This document shows, piece after piece, positions 15,268 through 23,167 of a DNA stretch of 29,204 bases (positions are counted from its first letter, which is position 1; every line of letters starts with the position of its first letter). The notes beneath the pieces were generated by a model. It worked only from the letters and a program-made list of their open reading frames with translations, had not been told where the DNA came from and did not search any database. Location: the NCBI GenBank assembly GCA_045113695.1, contig JBGUJG010000109.1, forward strand, positions 1-29,204. Direction: 5' to 3'. This DNA is from UBA4246 sp045113695. GTDB taxonomy: Bacteria > Bacillota > Clostridia > Christensenellales > Aristaeellaceae. A program made the translations under genes and the position numbers.

Positions 15268-17307
15268 ATGAAAAATCGAGGCTCTGCTCAATTAATTAAA
15301 ACATATGAAAAGAATTGGTTCTTTCCTGTTCTTATCGTTGGTCTTCTGCTAATCTGCAGCCCTATATCCGCTGAATCATCTGATCCGGAATTAATCCCCG
15401 GCTACAAAACCTACTTAGAAATCACAGAAGATGACGGCCCCAAGCCATATACCGTTACGATCAGTCCGGATCAGAGCGGAGAATACATCTTCACTTCTTT
15501 CGGCAGCGCAGAGCCTGAAGGCAATCTGTATACAGCAGCTTGGAAGGAGATTACCATGACTGACGCCGGCGGTCACGACGGCAATTTCTGTCTGACATGT
15601 AATCTTTCGGCCGGAGAGTATCATTTCGTTGTAACGAGCGAAAGTTCTTTCTCCATGCTTCTCAGAAAATACAACTGGTCTGTAAGCGGCGACAACTGGG
15701 CGCTGAACAATGGTGTACTGACCGTTAGCGGAACGGAACCCATGCCGGAATACTTGGCCGGAGGAACCCCGTGGTATGAGCATTACATCACTTCTGTGGT
15801 GATTGAAAACGGCGTCTCCAAGATTTCAGACTTTGCTTTTTCTGAACTGGAATCTTTGACTTCCGTCAGCATTCCCGGCAGCGTGACCGAGATCGGCAGA
15901 AGCGCCTTCTTTGGATGCACCGGCTTGTCCTCTGTGAACATTCCTTCCAATGTATCCAACATCGGATACAGGTCTTTCGAAGATTGCACCGGTCTGGTCA
16001 GCCTGACCATTCAGGCAGGCGTTTCGTACATTGAAATGGGCGCCTTTTCAGGATGCAGAAGCCTGACCACGCTCACCCTTCCTGCCAGTGTGACAAAAAT
16101 CGGAGACGACGCTTTCGCAGGATGCATTAACCTGGAGGAAGTTACCATCAATCAGGGAACCATGAGCATCGGCCGGAAAGCATTCAAAAACTGCGAGAGC
16201 CTGTTCCGTGTTTCCATACCAAACAGCATCGCCTGGATAGGCAATGAAGCCTTCTCCGGCTGTTTCAATCTGATGAACATCAGCATTCCGTACAGCGCAC
16301 ATCTGGGCGGTCCGGACATATTCACCGGATGTATGAATCTGTCCGGCTCGGATGATTACATCATCTTTGGTTCTCAGCTGGTACGTTATACCGGGCATTC
16401 AAATTCTATCGATATCCCCGGTTCAGTCACAAAGATTGCTGATTATGCATTCTATGGGTATTCTGTCGACGCAAGCGTTACAGTGTCCAGTTCCGTCACG
16501 GAGATCGGGGATTTCGCTTTCGCATGCTGGGGAACAGGCGATGAAGCACATATGAGTGATATCGAAATCCCGGCCAGCGTCATGGTGATCAGTTCCTCCG
16601 CTTTCTTCCAGACAGAAATCCGTTTCAGGCCGGGGGACCCGAACTTTGTCATAGAAAACGGCTTACTGATCAATTACATCGGGACCGATCCGAATCCTGT
16701 CATTCCTGATGGGGTCACCGCCATCGGATTCTGTGCGTTTGCAAACCGGGAGGATCTGCAAAGCGTCACGCTTCCGGCGAGCCTGACAAGTATTGGTGTC
16801 AGGGCTTTCCAGAACTGCCCGAGTCTGACTGACATTCATGGGGTTTCCGGCAGTACTTGCTTCTATTATTTCTATGATGCCTATCACGTCGGCCGGAACG
16901 GTCTGTACCGCATTTCCCTGCCCGCTTCGATTCAATTCCAGGATGTGGGTACGGATGCTTTTTCCGGAACACCGCTGGGTACTCTGCTGACGCCGGACTT
17001 TATCATACCCGGAAGCACTGCCGCCATTGAACAGGAAGCGTTCTCCGGCATCGCGGCCACATACATTGTCATCCCTGAATCGGTTACAGAAATCAGCAGT
17101 AAAGCCTTTGCCAACTGCACTCAGCTTCGTTATATCTGTATCTGGAACACGAACTGCACCATTGCCGATAATGCTTTTGACAACTGCAACAGTGATCTGA
17201 TCTTCATCACCAAGAATGACTTTGAAGGCATCCCTTCCAAAGTGCATCTGTATACCGATCAGCACGGGTTCCGGTTTGTCGGAGATGACGACTTCGGAAA
17301 CGGCTGA
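15268..17307 (+). CDS. Secreted BspA-like leucine-rich-repeat protein
   Basis: This 679-residue protein has an N-terminal export signal (hydrophobic FFPVLIVGLLLICSPISA, about 18-35). A non-repeat domain of about 140 residues follows, and then about a dozen repeats of the LRR_5/BspA type with the pattern SVTEIGRSAFFGCTGLSSVNIP (shown over two lines in the family as xVTxIGxxAFxxC and LxxVxIPxS). Such proteins are surface or secreted adhesion and binding proteins common in gut bacteria; the ligand is unknown. No LPXTG, cell-wall repeat or second membrane anchor is visible at the C-terminus. GGAGGG precedes the ATG. Its base composition is visibly lower in GC than flanking genes, suggesting later acquisition. 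It is not expected to work in division despite lying directly after ftsZ. Confidence 0.88.
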   Translation: MKNRGSAQLIKTYEKNWFFPVLIVGLLLICSPISAESSDPELIPGYKTYLEITEDDGPKPYTVTISPDQSGEYIFTSFGSAEPEGNLYTAAWKEITMTDAGGHDGNFCLTCNLSAGEYHFVVTSESSFSMLLRKYNWSVSGDNWALNNGVLTVSGTEPMPEYLAGGTPWYEHYITSVVIENGVSKISDFAFSELESLTSVSIPGSVTEIGRSAFFGCTGLSSVNIPSNVSNIGYRSFEDCTGLVSLTIQAGVSYIEMGAFSGCRSLTTLTLPASVTKIGDDAFAGCINLEEVTINQGTMSIGRKAFKNCESLFRVSIPNSIAWIGNEAFSGCFNLMNISIPYSAHLGGPDIFTGCMNLSGSDDYIIFGSQLVRYTGHSNSIDIPGSVTKIADYAFYGYSVDASVTVSSSVTEIGDFAFACWGTGDEAHMSDIEIPASVMVISSSAFFQTEIRFRPGDPNFVIENGLLINYIGTDPNPVIPDGVTAIGFCAFANREDLQSVTLPASLTSIGVRAFQNCPSLTDIHGVSGSTCFYYFYDAYHVGRNGLYRISLPASIQFQDVGTDAFSGTPLGTLLTPDFIIPGSTAAIEQEAFSGIAATYIVIPESVTEISSKAFANCTQLRYICIWNTNCTIADNAFDNCNSDLIFITKNDFEGIPSKVHLYTDQHGFRFVGDDDFGNG

Positions 17308-17393
17308 TCTCCCGAAAGAACATACTTCCCCTGCACGGTCTGTTTCTCACCACTTTTCATTCCATCTTCTCCACTTCAGAACCAAAAACAAAG

Positions 17394-17420
17394 AAAAAGC
17401 ATCGGTTTCCGATGCTTTTT
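17394..17420. terminator. Bidirectional terminator between the LRR gene and the phosphoesterase gene
   Basis: AAAAAGCATCGG (17394-17405) pairs with CCGATGCTTTTT (17409-17420) around a TTT loop. It has T-runs in both directions and lies between two converging genes. Confidence 0.9.
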
Positions 17421-17439
17421 TGGGTTTAATTTTCCACTT

Positions 17440-18162
17440 TCAGGGTTTCGCCGCCACAGGCGGAGCAATCTCCGCATCATCCATGATTTCCGCCAGGGAA
17501 AAGCCGATCTGGTCGCAGGCCGCGCAGAGATACCGGACCCCGTCCTTTTCCCCGTTGAACGCGTTCTTTCCCGCCGCGCCGTGCAGATGGCCGTAGACAG
17601 CCCAGGAGACCCCGTGTTCGCTCAGCAGATCGCTCAGCGGGGTCGCGGAACCGTCCTCCGGCAGCGGCGGAAAGTGCAGCATGGCGATCTTGGTCCCGCC
17701 CAGCCGGTCCGCCGCTTCCAGCGAAAGACGCAGGCGGCCGATTTCCCGGTCAAAGATTTTCTGATCTTCCGGGGCGGTCTGACTGCCCGGCAGCGTCCAG
17801 CCCCTGGTGCCGCAGACGGTGATATCGCCAAAGCGGAGCGCGTCGTTCTGAACGGCGTACATATGCTCCGGCAGAAGGGCGCGGAGCCGTCCGATGCCGG
17901 ACCACCAGTAATCGTGATTGCCCCGGGTCAGCACCTTCAGGCCGGGCAGACGGCCGATGGCCTGCAGATCCGGCAGGGCTTCGGAGAGCTGCATCGCCCA
18001 GGAGATGTCTCCCGGGATCAGCACCAGGTCTTCCTCCGTGACCCTGGACCGCCAGTCCTGGCTGATCTTCTCAAAATGTCCGGCCCATTGGGCGCCGAAC
18101 ACATCCATCGGCTTATCGCCCTCGCTGTCCAGGTGCAGATCCGCAATCGCAAACAATTTCAT
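17440..18162 (-). CDS. Calcineurin-like metallophosphoesterase
   Basis: This 240-residue protein shows the complete metal-site series of the calcineurin-like phosphoesterase fold: DLHLD (Asp8, His10), GDISWAM (Asp52), GNHDYWW (Asn82, His83), LHFPP and YGHLHG near the end. These residues bind two metals and hydrolyse phosphate esters or diesters. The substrate is unknown; related small proteins are usually annotated only as predicted phosphohydrolases. Its start lies three bases after the stop of the upstream Cys-rich gene, with only a weak GAAAG site, so translation is probably coupled. Confidence 0.9.
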   Translation of the reverse strand: MKLFAIADLHLDSEGDKPMDVFGAQWAGHFEKISQDWRSRVTEEDLVLIPGDISWAMQLSEALPDLQAIGRLPGLKVLTRGNHDYWWSGIGRLRALLPEHMYAVQNDALRFGDITVCGTRGWTLPGSQTAPEDQKIFDREIGRLRLSLEAADRLGGTKIAMLHFPPLPEDGSATPLSDLLSEHGVSWAVYGHLHGAAGKNAFNGEKDGVRYLCAACDQIGFSLAEIMDDAEIAPPVAAKP

Positions 18163-18165
18163 CGG

Positions 18166-18588
18166 TCACACGCTTTCGTCGTCCGATTCATCGTCTTCTT
18201 CTTCCTCTTCGTCCTCGCCCATCGCTTCCAGAGACAGTTCGTCGTTGATCTGCTGGTATTCGCTGCCGGGAATATCATCATTGATTTCAGGCATGATCTC
18301 ATCCATGGAACTGACCGGGTCGTTCTCCATCAGGGCGTCCTCACTGACCTGAGGCTGTTCCTCCCCGTCGTTCAGGTCAGAGGTGTCACGATTCACGTCA
18401 TTCATCTCTTTATAGCACAAATAGCAGATATCTTTTCCCGGCATCGCCCGGCGCTCGTTGCAGATGGTGCACATTTCCGGCTCGTCGTGGCTGATATCTC
18501 CCATCATTTCCTGCTTGCAGATTTTGCAGTAGCCTTCGGACTCTTCGATGTAATTAAGTTCACACCTCGGGCATAGAATATATGCCAT
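18166..18588 (-). CDS. Cys-rich zinc-ribbon-like protein with acidic tail
   Basis: This 140-residue protein has paired CxxC motifs at Cys6/9, 21/24, 40/43 and 55/58 (CPRC, CKIC, CTIC, CYLC), enough for two zinc sites in the first 60 residues. The rest is low-complexity and strongly acidic, ending EEEEEDDESDDESV. I do not recognise a family with a known role; the form suggests a protein-protein or nucleic-acid contact domain plus a flexible tail. The ATG at 18588 is chosen because GGAGG lies eight bases upstream, while the in-frame ATG at 18603 contains that site. It leads an operon with the metallophosphoesterase and has its own consensus promoter. Confidence 0.8.
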   Translation of the reverse strand: MAYILCPRCELNYIEESEGYCKICKQEMMGDISHDEPEMCTICNERRAMPGKDICYLCYKEMNDVNRDTSDLNDGEEQPQVSEDALMENDPVSSMDEIMPEINDDIPGSEYQQINDELSLEAMGEDEEEEEDDESDDESV

Positions 18589-18643
18589 GGCAGTTTCCTC
18601 CATTACGGGTATTTATTCTCTTTCCTCAAGGAAAGGCAACGGC

Positions 18644-18672
18644 ATTATACAACGAAAACCCATGGCATGCAA
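18644..18672 (-). promoter_or_regulatory. Sigma-A promoter of the Cys-rich protein/phosphoesterase operon
   Basis: On the minus strand, TTGCAT (18672-18667) is followed after 17 bp by a perfect TATAAT (18649-18644), about 56 bp before the ATG. The -35 box lies inside ATGCAAGCC (18667-18675), one arm of a 9-bp inverted repeat shared with the divergent tilS promoter. Confidence 0.82.
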
Positions 18673-18736
18673 GCCCATTCAGAACAAAATATGGGTTTTT
18701 TATGATTTTTACGATAAATTTCTTCTCCGCTCCGGC

Positions 18737-18765
18737 TTGCATATTCAGGCGGAATCTTCTATACT
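18737..18765 (+). promoter_or_regulatory. Sigma-A promoter of the tilS-hpt operon
   Basis: TTGCAT (18737-18742) is followed after 17 bp by TATACT (18760-18765). The -35 box lies inside GGCTTGCAT (18734-18742), the second arm of the 9-bp inverted repeat. The tilS ATG is about 44 bp downstream of the -10 box. Confidence 0.75.
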
Positions 18766-18808
18766 GATGAGGACGAAACAAACCGTGCGCCGGATCCGGA
18801 GGAATCAG

Positions 18809-20185
18809 ATGATCCACGACAAAATGGACAGCCTGACCGCGCTGACGGAAAAGGCCCTGACAGCTGCCCGCGCCGGGCAGCGGCTGCTGACTGCCGTTTC
18901 CGGCGGAGCGGATTCCGTATGCCTGCTGCTCTGCGCCTCTGCCCTGCGGGAAAAGGGGTACCGGGTATCCGCCGCCCATGTCCGGCATGACCTGCGCGAC
19001 ACCGCCCGGAGGGACGAACTGTTCGTCCAGGACCTGTGCGCGCGGCTGGACATTCCCTTTTATTCCGCCGCCGTCCATGTGCCGAAGACCGGCAGCACGG
19101 AAGAACAGGCCAGGCTGAAGCGGTATGAAGCGCTTGCGAGGATCTGCCGTCAGACCCATGCAGATGTCCTGCTGCTGGCCCACCATCAGAACGACCAGGC
19201 CGAAACCGTCCTGATGCGGCTGATCCGCGGCTGCGGGTCGGAAGGCCTGGCAGGCATCAGAAGCCGCAGCGCTTACGGGGATATGATCCTCCTCAGGCCG
19301 TTTTTATCCGTCTCCGCCGATTTCATCCGATCGGCCCTCCGGGAGGCAGGACAGACCTGGTGCGAAGACGAAACCAACCGGGACACCCGTTTTACCCGGA
19401 ACTTCCTGCGCCATCAGATCCTCTCTCCGCTGGAGAATGCGTTTCCCGGCAGCGTCCGCGGGCTGTGCCGCAGTGCGGACATTCTGGCAGCGGATAATGA
19501 CCTGCTGAACCGGCTGACGGAGGACGCGCTCGCGGAAGCAGGCTGTCTTACTCCGCCCTGCCGTTTTTTGATCCTGGATCAGCTGAAGCCGCTACATCCG
19601 GCCCTGCAGCGCCGGCTGATCCGCCGATTCCTGACCGTCTGCGGAGCAGAGCCCGGTTTTGAAAAAACCGAGGAGATCCGCATGTCCCTTTCCCATCCCC
19701 CGGCCCGCCTGAACCTACCCCATGGCAGCGCGCTGGTCTTTTCCCCGGAGCGGGTCCACTTTGTCCCCGCCGTGCCCGAAAAATGGGAAATCCCGGATGA
19801 TTTTTTTATGACCGGCCCTCCGGGGGAAACCGGGGACGGGAAAACCTGCCAGGCTTTCCCCAACTCCCTGCTCAGCGAATGCAGCATCCGCCTGCCTCAG
19901 CCGGGGGACATGTTTCAGCCGTTCGGGCATGGGAAGGAAGTACGCCTGTCCCGTTTTCTGATCGAAAAAAAAATTGACCGCCCTTTCCGGCCATTTCTTC
20001 CTTTAATTTGTCTCAAAAATGTGGTATTATGGATTCCCGGCACTGCCGCTTCCGAACGCCTGCGGCTGCAGCCGGGAGAACCGTCCGTTACCCTGACCGT
20101 CCGGGGCAGGCTGCCCTGGGAGCACCCGATGCAGGTAAACCAACAGGAGGAAAAACATCATGGAACCCACTGCGCGCATCTATGA
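18809..20185 (+). CDS. tilS: tRNA(Ile)-lysidine synthase TilS
   Basis: This 458-residue protein belongs to the N-type ATP pyrophosphatase family, with the PP-loop SGGADS at 31-36, HHQNDQAETVLMRLIRG, and the region GDMILLRPFLSVS followed by WCEDETNRDTRFTRNFLR typical of TilS. It attaches lysine to the wobble cytidine of the tRNA(Ile) with anticodon CAU. The C-terminal part matches the longer substrate-binding region (RLPQPGDMFQPFG...EVRLSRFLIEKKI). The ATG at 18809 has GGAGG six bases upstream; the in-frame extension upstream to 18587 crosses the promoter and is rejected. The stop lies 26 bp inside hpt, a tilS-hpt order common in Firmicutes. Confidence 0.93.
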   Translation: MIHDKMDSLTALTEKALTAARAGQRLLTAVSGGADSVCLLLCASALREKGYRVSAAHVRHDLRDTARRDELFVQDLCARLDIPFYSAAVHVPKTGSTEEQARLKRYEALARICRQTHADVLLLAHHQNDQAETVLMRLIRGCGSEGLAGIRSRSAYGDMILLRPFLSVSADFIRSALREAGQTWCEDETNRDTRFTRNFLRHQILSPLENAFPGSVRGLCRSADILAADNDLLNRLTEDALAEAGCLTPPCRFLILDQLKPLHPALQRRLIRRFLTVCGAEPGFEKTEEIRMSLSHPPARLNLPHGSALVFSPERVHFVPAVPEKWEIPDDFFMTGPPGETGDGKTCQAFPNSLLSECSIRLPQPGDMFQPFGHGKEVRLSRFLIEKKIDRPFRPFLPLICLKNVVLWIPGTAASERLRLQPGEPSVTLTVRGRLPWEHPMQVNQQEEKHHGTHCAHL

Positions 20186-20723
20186 AGATCTGGACAGGAT
20201 TCTGGTGACCCGAGAACAGATCGCTGAGGCTGTCCGTACGCTTGGAAAAAAGATCACCGAAGATTACCGGGACAAGGACCTGATGATGGTCTGTATCCTG
20301 AAAGGAGCGTCTGTCTTCTTCACCGATCTGATCCGCGAGGTGGATCTTCCGATCGCCATCGGATTCATGGCCGTTTCGAGCTATGGCAGCGGCACTTCCT
20401 CCACGGGCGTCGTGCGCATCATGAAGGACCTGGATCAGAACATCGAAAACAAACACGTCCTGATCGTGGAAGACATCGTGGACAGCGGCAAAACCCTCCA
20501 TTTCCTCCTGCAGGTGCTGAGCCAGCGCCATCCGGCCTCCATTTCCGTCGCCACCCTGCTGGACAAGCCGGCCCGCCGCGTGGTCGACCTCAAGACGCGC
20601 TATTCCTGTTTTGATATCCCGGACGCTTTCGTCGTCGGCTACGGGCTGGACTATGACGAAAAATACCGGAATCTGCCGGACATCGGCGTTCTTCAGCCAA
20701 GGATCTACGCCGGACAGGCGTAA
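20160..20723 (+). CDS. hpt: Hypoxanthine phosphoribosyltransferase
   Basis: This 187-residue type I phosphoribosyltransferase has the PRPP-binding motif VLIVEDIVDSGKTL (100-113), with the acidic pair Glu104-Asp105, and KGASVFFTDLIRE (48-60). Later it has FVVGYGLDYDEKYRNLPDIG, the purine-contact segment of HPRTs. It salvages hypoxanthine and guanine to IMP and GMP using PRPP. GGAGG lies nine bases before the ATG, inside the tilS frame. In many Firmicutes ftsH follows hpt; here a sugar-nucleotidyltransferase-like gene follows instead, after 92 bp that hold a 6-bp hairpin (CCTGGT/ACCAGG) but no clear terminator. Confidence 0.95.
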   Translation: MEPTARIYEDLDRILVTREQIAEAVRTLGKKITEDYRDKDLMMVCILKGASVFFTDLIREVDLPIAIGFMAVSSYGSGTSSTGVVRIMKDLDQNIENKHVLIVEDIVDSGKTLHFLLQVLSQRHPASISVATLLDKPARRVVDLKTRYSCFDIPDAFVVGYGLDYDEKYRNLPDIGVLQPRIYAGQA

Positions 20724-20815
20724 ACGCCCTGGTCCCGAACCAGGCTGATTCTGGCATTGGGACCTTCCCCAAAGCCCCGGCGGCAGAGCCGTCGGAAGAA
20801 AAAAGAGGTGCCGCA

Positions 20816-21724
20816 ATGAAAACAACCCTTCTGATCATGGCCGCAGGCCTTGGTTCCCGCTACGGCGGCAACAAGCAGATGGACCGCATCGGCCCCAGCG
20901 GGGAAATCCTGATGGAATATTCCATTCATGACGCTCTGTGCGCAGGGTTTGACAAAGTGGTTTTCGTCATCCGCAGAAGCATGGACGGGGTTTTCCAGCA
21001 GACGATCGGCGACCGGATTGCCCGGAAGGCCGAAACCTGTTACGCTTATCAGGAATACGACAGCCTCCCCGGCGGCTTCATTCCCCCTGCGGAAAGAACA
21101 AAGCCCTACGGTACCGTTCATGCCGTCTATTGTGCCAAAGATCTGATCCACGAGCCCTTTGCCGTCATCAACGCGGACGATTACTATGGCAGGGATGCCT
21201 TTGCCGCCATGGCCGGCAGCCTCCGCGCCATGGCCGGGAAAAAGGCTTCCGCCGCCATGGTGGCCTATCAGCTGAAAAACACGATCTCCGAAAACGGCAC
21301 TGTCACCCGCGGAATCTGCGAACGGGACAGCGAGGGCTTCCTGTCCAGAATCGTCGAAACCTACCGGATCGGGCGGGATCAGGACGGCCTGATCAAGGAT
21401 TTCGCCAGCGATCCTGCCGGCGTTCCGCTCGCGGAGGACGCTTTGGTCTCGATGAACTTCTTTGGCTTTACTCCCTGGTTTTTTGAAGCCGCCGGCGCCC
21501 GCCTGGAAGCATTCCTCAAAAACGCGCCGGGCGATCCGCTCAAAAAGGAGTACGTCCTGCCGACCCTGGTTGACCGGCTGATGCGGGAGGAAAATCTGAA
21601 GGTTCAGGTCCTTTCCACCCACGCCGTGTGGTTCGGCGTCACTTACCAGGAAGACAGGGCCAATGTGTCCCGTGAGCTCCAGAAGCTCCACGAGGCCGGC
21701 GTATATCCTGAAAGGCTCTTCTGA
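20816..21724 (+). CDS. NTP-transferase-fold sugar nucleotidyltransferase-like protein
   Basis: This 302-residue protein starts with MAAGLGSRYGGNKQMDRIGPSG, a variant of the nucleotide-binding loop GxGxRxxPxTxxxPK of sugar-1-phosphate nucleotidyltransferases. It has NADDYYGRDAF, the metal-binding Asp pair, near residue 120, and then FFGFTPWFFE. These support a GT-A-type NTP transferase activating a phosphorylated sugar or a related compound. The usual downstream lysine of glucose-1-phosphate enzymes is not obvious, and the loop RYGGNKQMDRIGPSG is characteristic of a less studied subgroup, so the substrate is unknown. GAGGTG lies six bases before the ATG. A bidirectional terminator follows. Confidence 0.8.
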   Translation: MKTTLLIMAAGLGSRYGGNKQMDRIGPSGEILMEYSIHDALCAGFDKVVFVIRRSMDGVFQQTIGDRIARKAETCYAYQEYDSLPGGFIPPAERTKPYGTVHAVYCAKDLIHEPFAVINADDYYGRDAFAAMAGSLRAMAGKKASAAMVAYQLKNTISENGTVTRGICERDSEGFLSRIVETYRIGRDQDGLIKDFASDPAGVPLAEDALVSMNFFGFTPWFFEAAGARLEAFLKNAPGDPLKKEYVLPTLVDRLMREENLKVQVLSTHAVWFGVTYQEDRANVSRELQKLHEAGVYPERLF

Positions 21725-21750
21725 TCTGTTCATTCCTGTTCCTGATTCAA

Positions 21751-21800
21751 CCCAAACAAAAACCGTCCGGAAGGAACCGGGCGATTTTTGTTTGGGTTTT
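21751..21800. terminator. Bidirectional terminator between converging genes
   Basis: CCCAAACAAAAA (21751-21762) pairs with TTTTTGTTTGGG (21785-21796), with a GC-rich inner part (GTCCGG with CCGGGC), and T-runs follow on both strands. It separates the plus-strand nucleotidyltransferase from the minus-strand protease gene. Confidence 0.85.
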
Positions 21801-21805
21801 TATCA

Positions 21806-23143
21806 TCAGAACAGCAGGCTGTGGAACAGCGGTTCCGGGGCCCACGCGGCGGCGTCCGTCCCGGACTCAGCTTCCGTCCCATCCTCGGTCACGGGCTCAT
21901 GGGGTTTGAGCTCAATTTCCCCATTGCGAAGTTTCACCGCCTGTTCCCAGGCTTCTTTCAGCTGCGGATCGGTCAGATCACCCAGCTGGAAGAATTCGCT
22001 GGCCAGTTCTTCGGGCATTTCCGAAATGACGTCAGGCGTGATGCCGATCTTATGCACTTTCCGGCCGGACGCCATAAAATACTGGGCGTACGTCACCTGC
22101 ATGCCGTCTTCCTTGCCCTTCACCCCGCTCAGCGGAATCACATACTGCATGATGCCTTTGCCGTACGTCTGCGTACCGACCAGCAGAGCCCGGCCGGCGT
22201 CCTGCAGGCTGCCGGAGAGGATCTCACTGGAAGAAGCGGATCCGCCGTTCACCAGGATCACCAGGGGGATATCGTCCTTCCCGGCTTTGGTATAGCGTTC
22301 TTCCCGTTTGCCCTGCCGGTTTTCGCTGTAAAACAGCAGCTGTTTGTCCAGGAAGATGTTGGCGATTTTTTCCGCCGCGTCCACCCAGCCGCCGCTGTTG
22401 TCACGCAGATCCAGGATCAGCGCCGTAGCGCCCTGCTTTTCCAGTTCCTTTACATCGGCCGCCAGGCGCTCTTCGCAGTCGCCGGAAAACTCATACAGAG
22501 CGATCAGGCCGACATGGTCGTCCAGCATCGTCATTTCCGTCCAGTTGACGTTGATGATGGCGCGGCCGACGGTGTATACGATATTTTCCCCTTTCCGGAT
22601 GACCTCAAGTTCCACCGTGTCGGCTTCCTTGCCGCGCATCAGGTTGGCCGCTTCGCTCATGTTTTCAGCGGTCACCTTGAGGTCGTCCACCCGTACCAGG
22701 ATGTCTCCCTTCCGGATGCCGGCTTTTTCCGCGGGCGTATTTTTGAACACGCGGCTGATTGTCACGACGTTGGTCGTAAAATTGGCCAGCATCTGTATGC
22801 CGACACCGGCATAATTGCCCTCGTCGTTCTGCCACATGCTTTCCCAGGACTCGGGAGCATAATAGAACGTGTAATTATCCCCCAGCCCTTCCAGCATGCC
22901 CCACAGCGCGCCGTCCATCATCCGGGTTTCATCCGGTTCTTCATAATAGTATTTCTGAATCTGGGCATACACTTCCGCCAGCTTCTGGAAGTGTTTGAGG
23001 GATTCGTATTCCTCCTTGGAAATGACCACTTCGTTGTTGTTGAACATCCTGAAGAAATCAAATCTGTTTTCATCTTCAGCTACGGCGCAGCAGGAACTGA
23101 GCGCCAATAACACGGTCATAGCCAAAGACAGCGTTTTTTTCAT
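21806..23143 (-). CDS. Secreted S41-family carboxy-terminal processing protease (CtpA/CtpB-like)
   Basis: This 445-residue protein has a signal peptide (MKKTLSLAMTVLLALSSCCAVA), a helical region, a PDZ domain (about 112-195, GVGIQML...GIRKGDILVRVDD) and an S41 peptidase core. The catalytic pair is Ser304 in NGGSASSSEI and Lys329 in GTQTYGKG, 25 residues apart as in CtpB. These enzymes cut C-terminal tails of exported proteins; in spore formers they can act in signalling, but no partner is visible here. The two cysteines near the signal cleavage site could make it a lipoprotein, though the box lacks the usual Ala or Gly. The ATG at 23143 has GGAGG eight bases upstream; the in-frame ATG at 23149 is too close. 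Last gene of the glyA operon. Confidence 0.92.
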   Translation of the reverse strand: MKKTLSLAMTVLLALSSCCAVAEDENRFDFFRMFNNNEVVISKEEYESLKHFQKLAEVYAQIQKYYYEEPDETRMMDGALWGMLEGLGDNYTFYYAPESWESMWQNDEGNYAGVGIQMLANFTTNVVTISRVFKNTPAEKAGIRKGDILVRVDDLKVTAENMSEAANLMRGKEADTVELEVIRKGENIVYTVGRAIINVNWTEMTMLDDHVGLIALYEFSGDCEERLAADVKELEKQGATALILDLRDNSGGWVDAAEKIANIFLDKQLLFYSENRQGKREERYTKAGKDDIPLVILVNGGSASSSEILSGSLQDAGRALLVGTQTYGKGIMQYVIPLSGVKGKEDGMQVTYAQYFMASGRKVHKIGITPDVISEMPEELASEFFQLGDLTDPQLKEAWEQAVKLRNGEIELKPHEPVTEDGTEAESGTDAAAWAPEPLFHSLLF

Positions 23144-23167
23144 GTACATATCCTCCAGATAACCTGC

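Noticed and set aside
18587..18808. Upstream extension of the tilS frame by 74 codons
   Set aside because: It crosses both divergent promoters; the ATG at 18809 has an ideal GGAGG.
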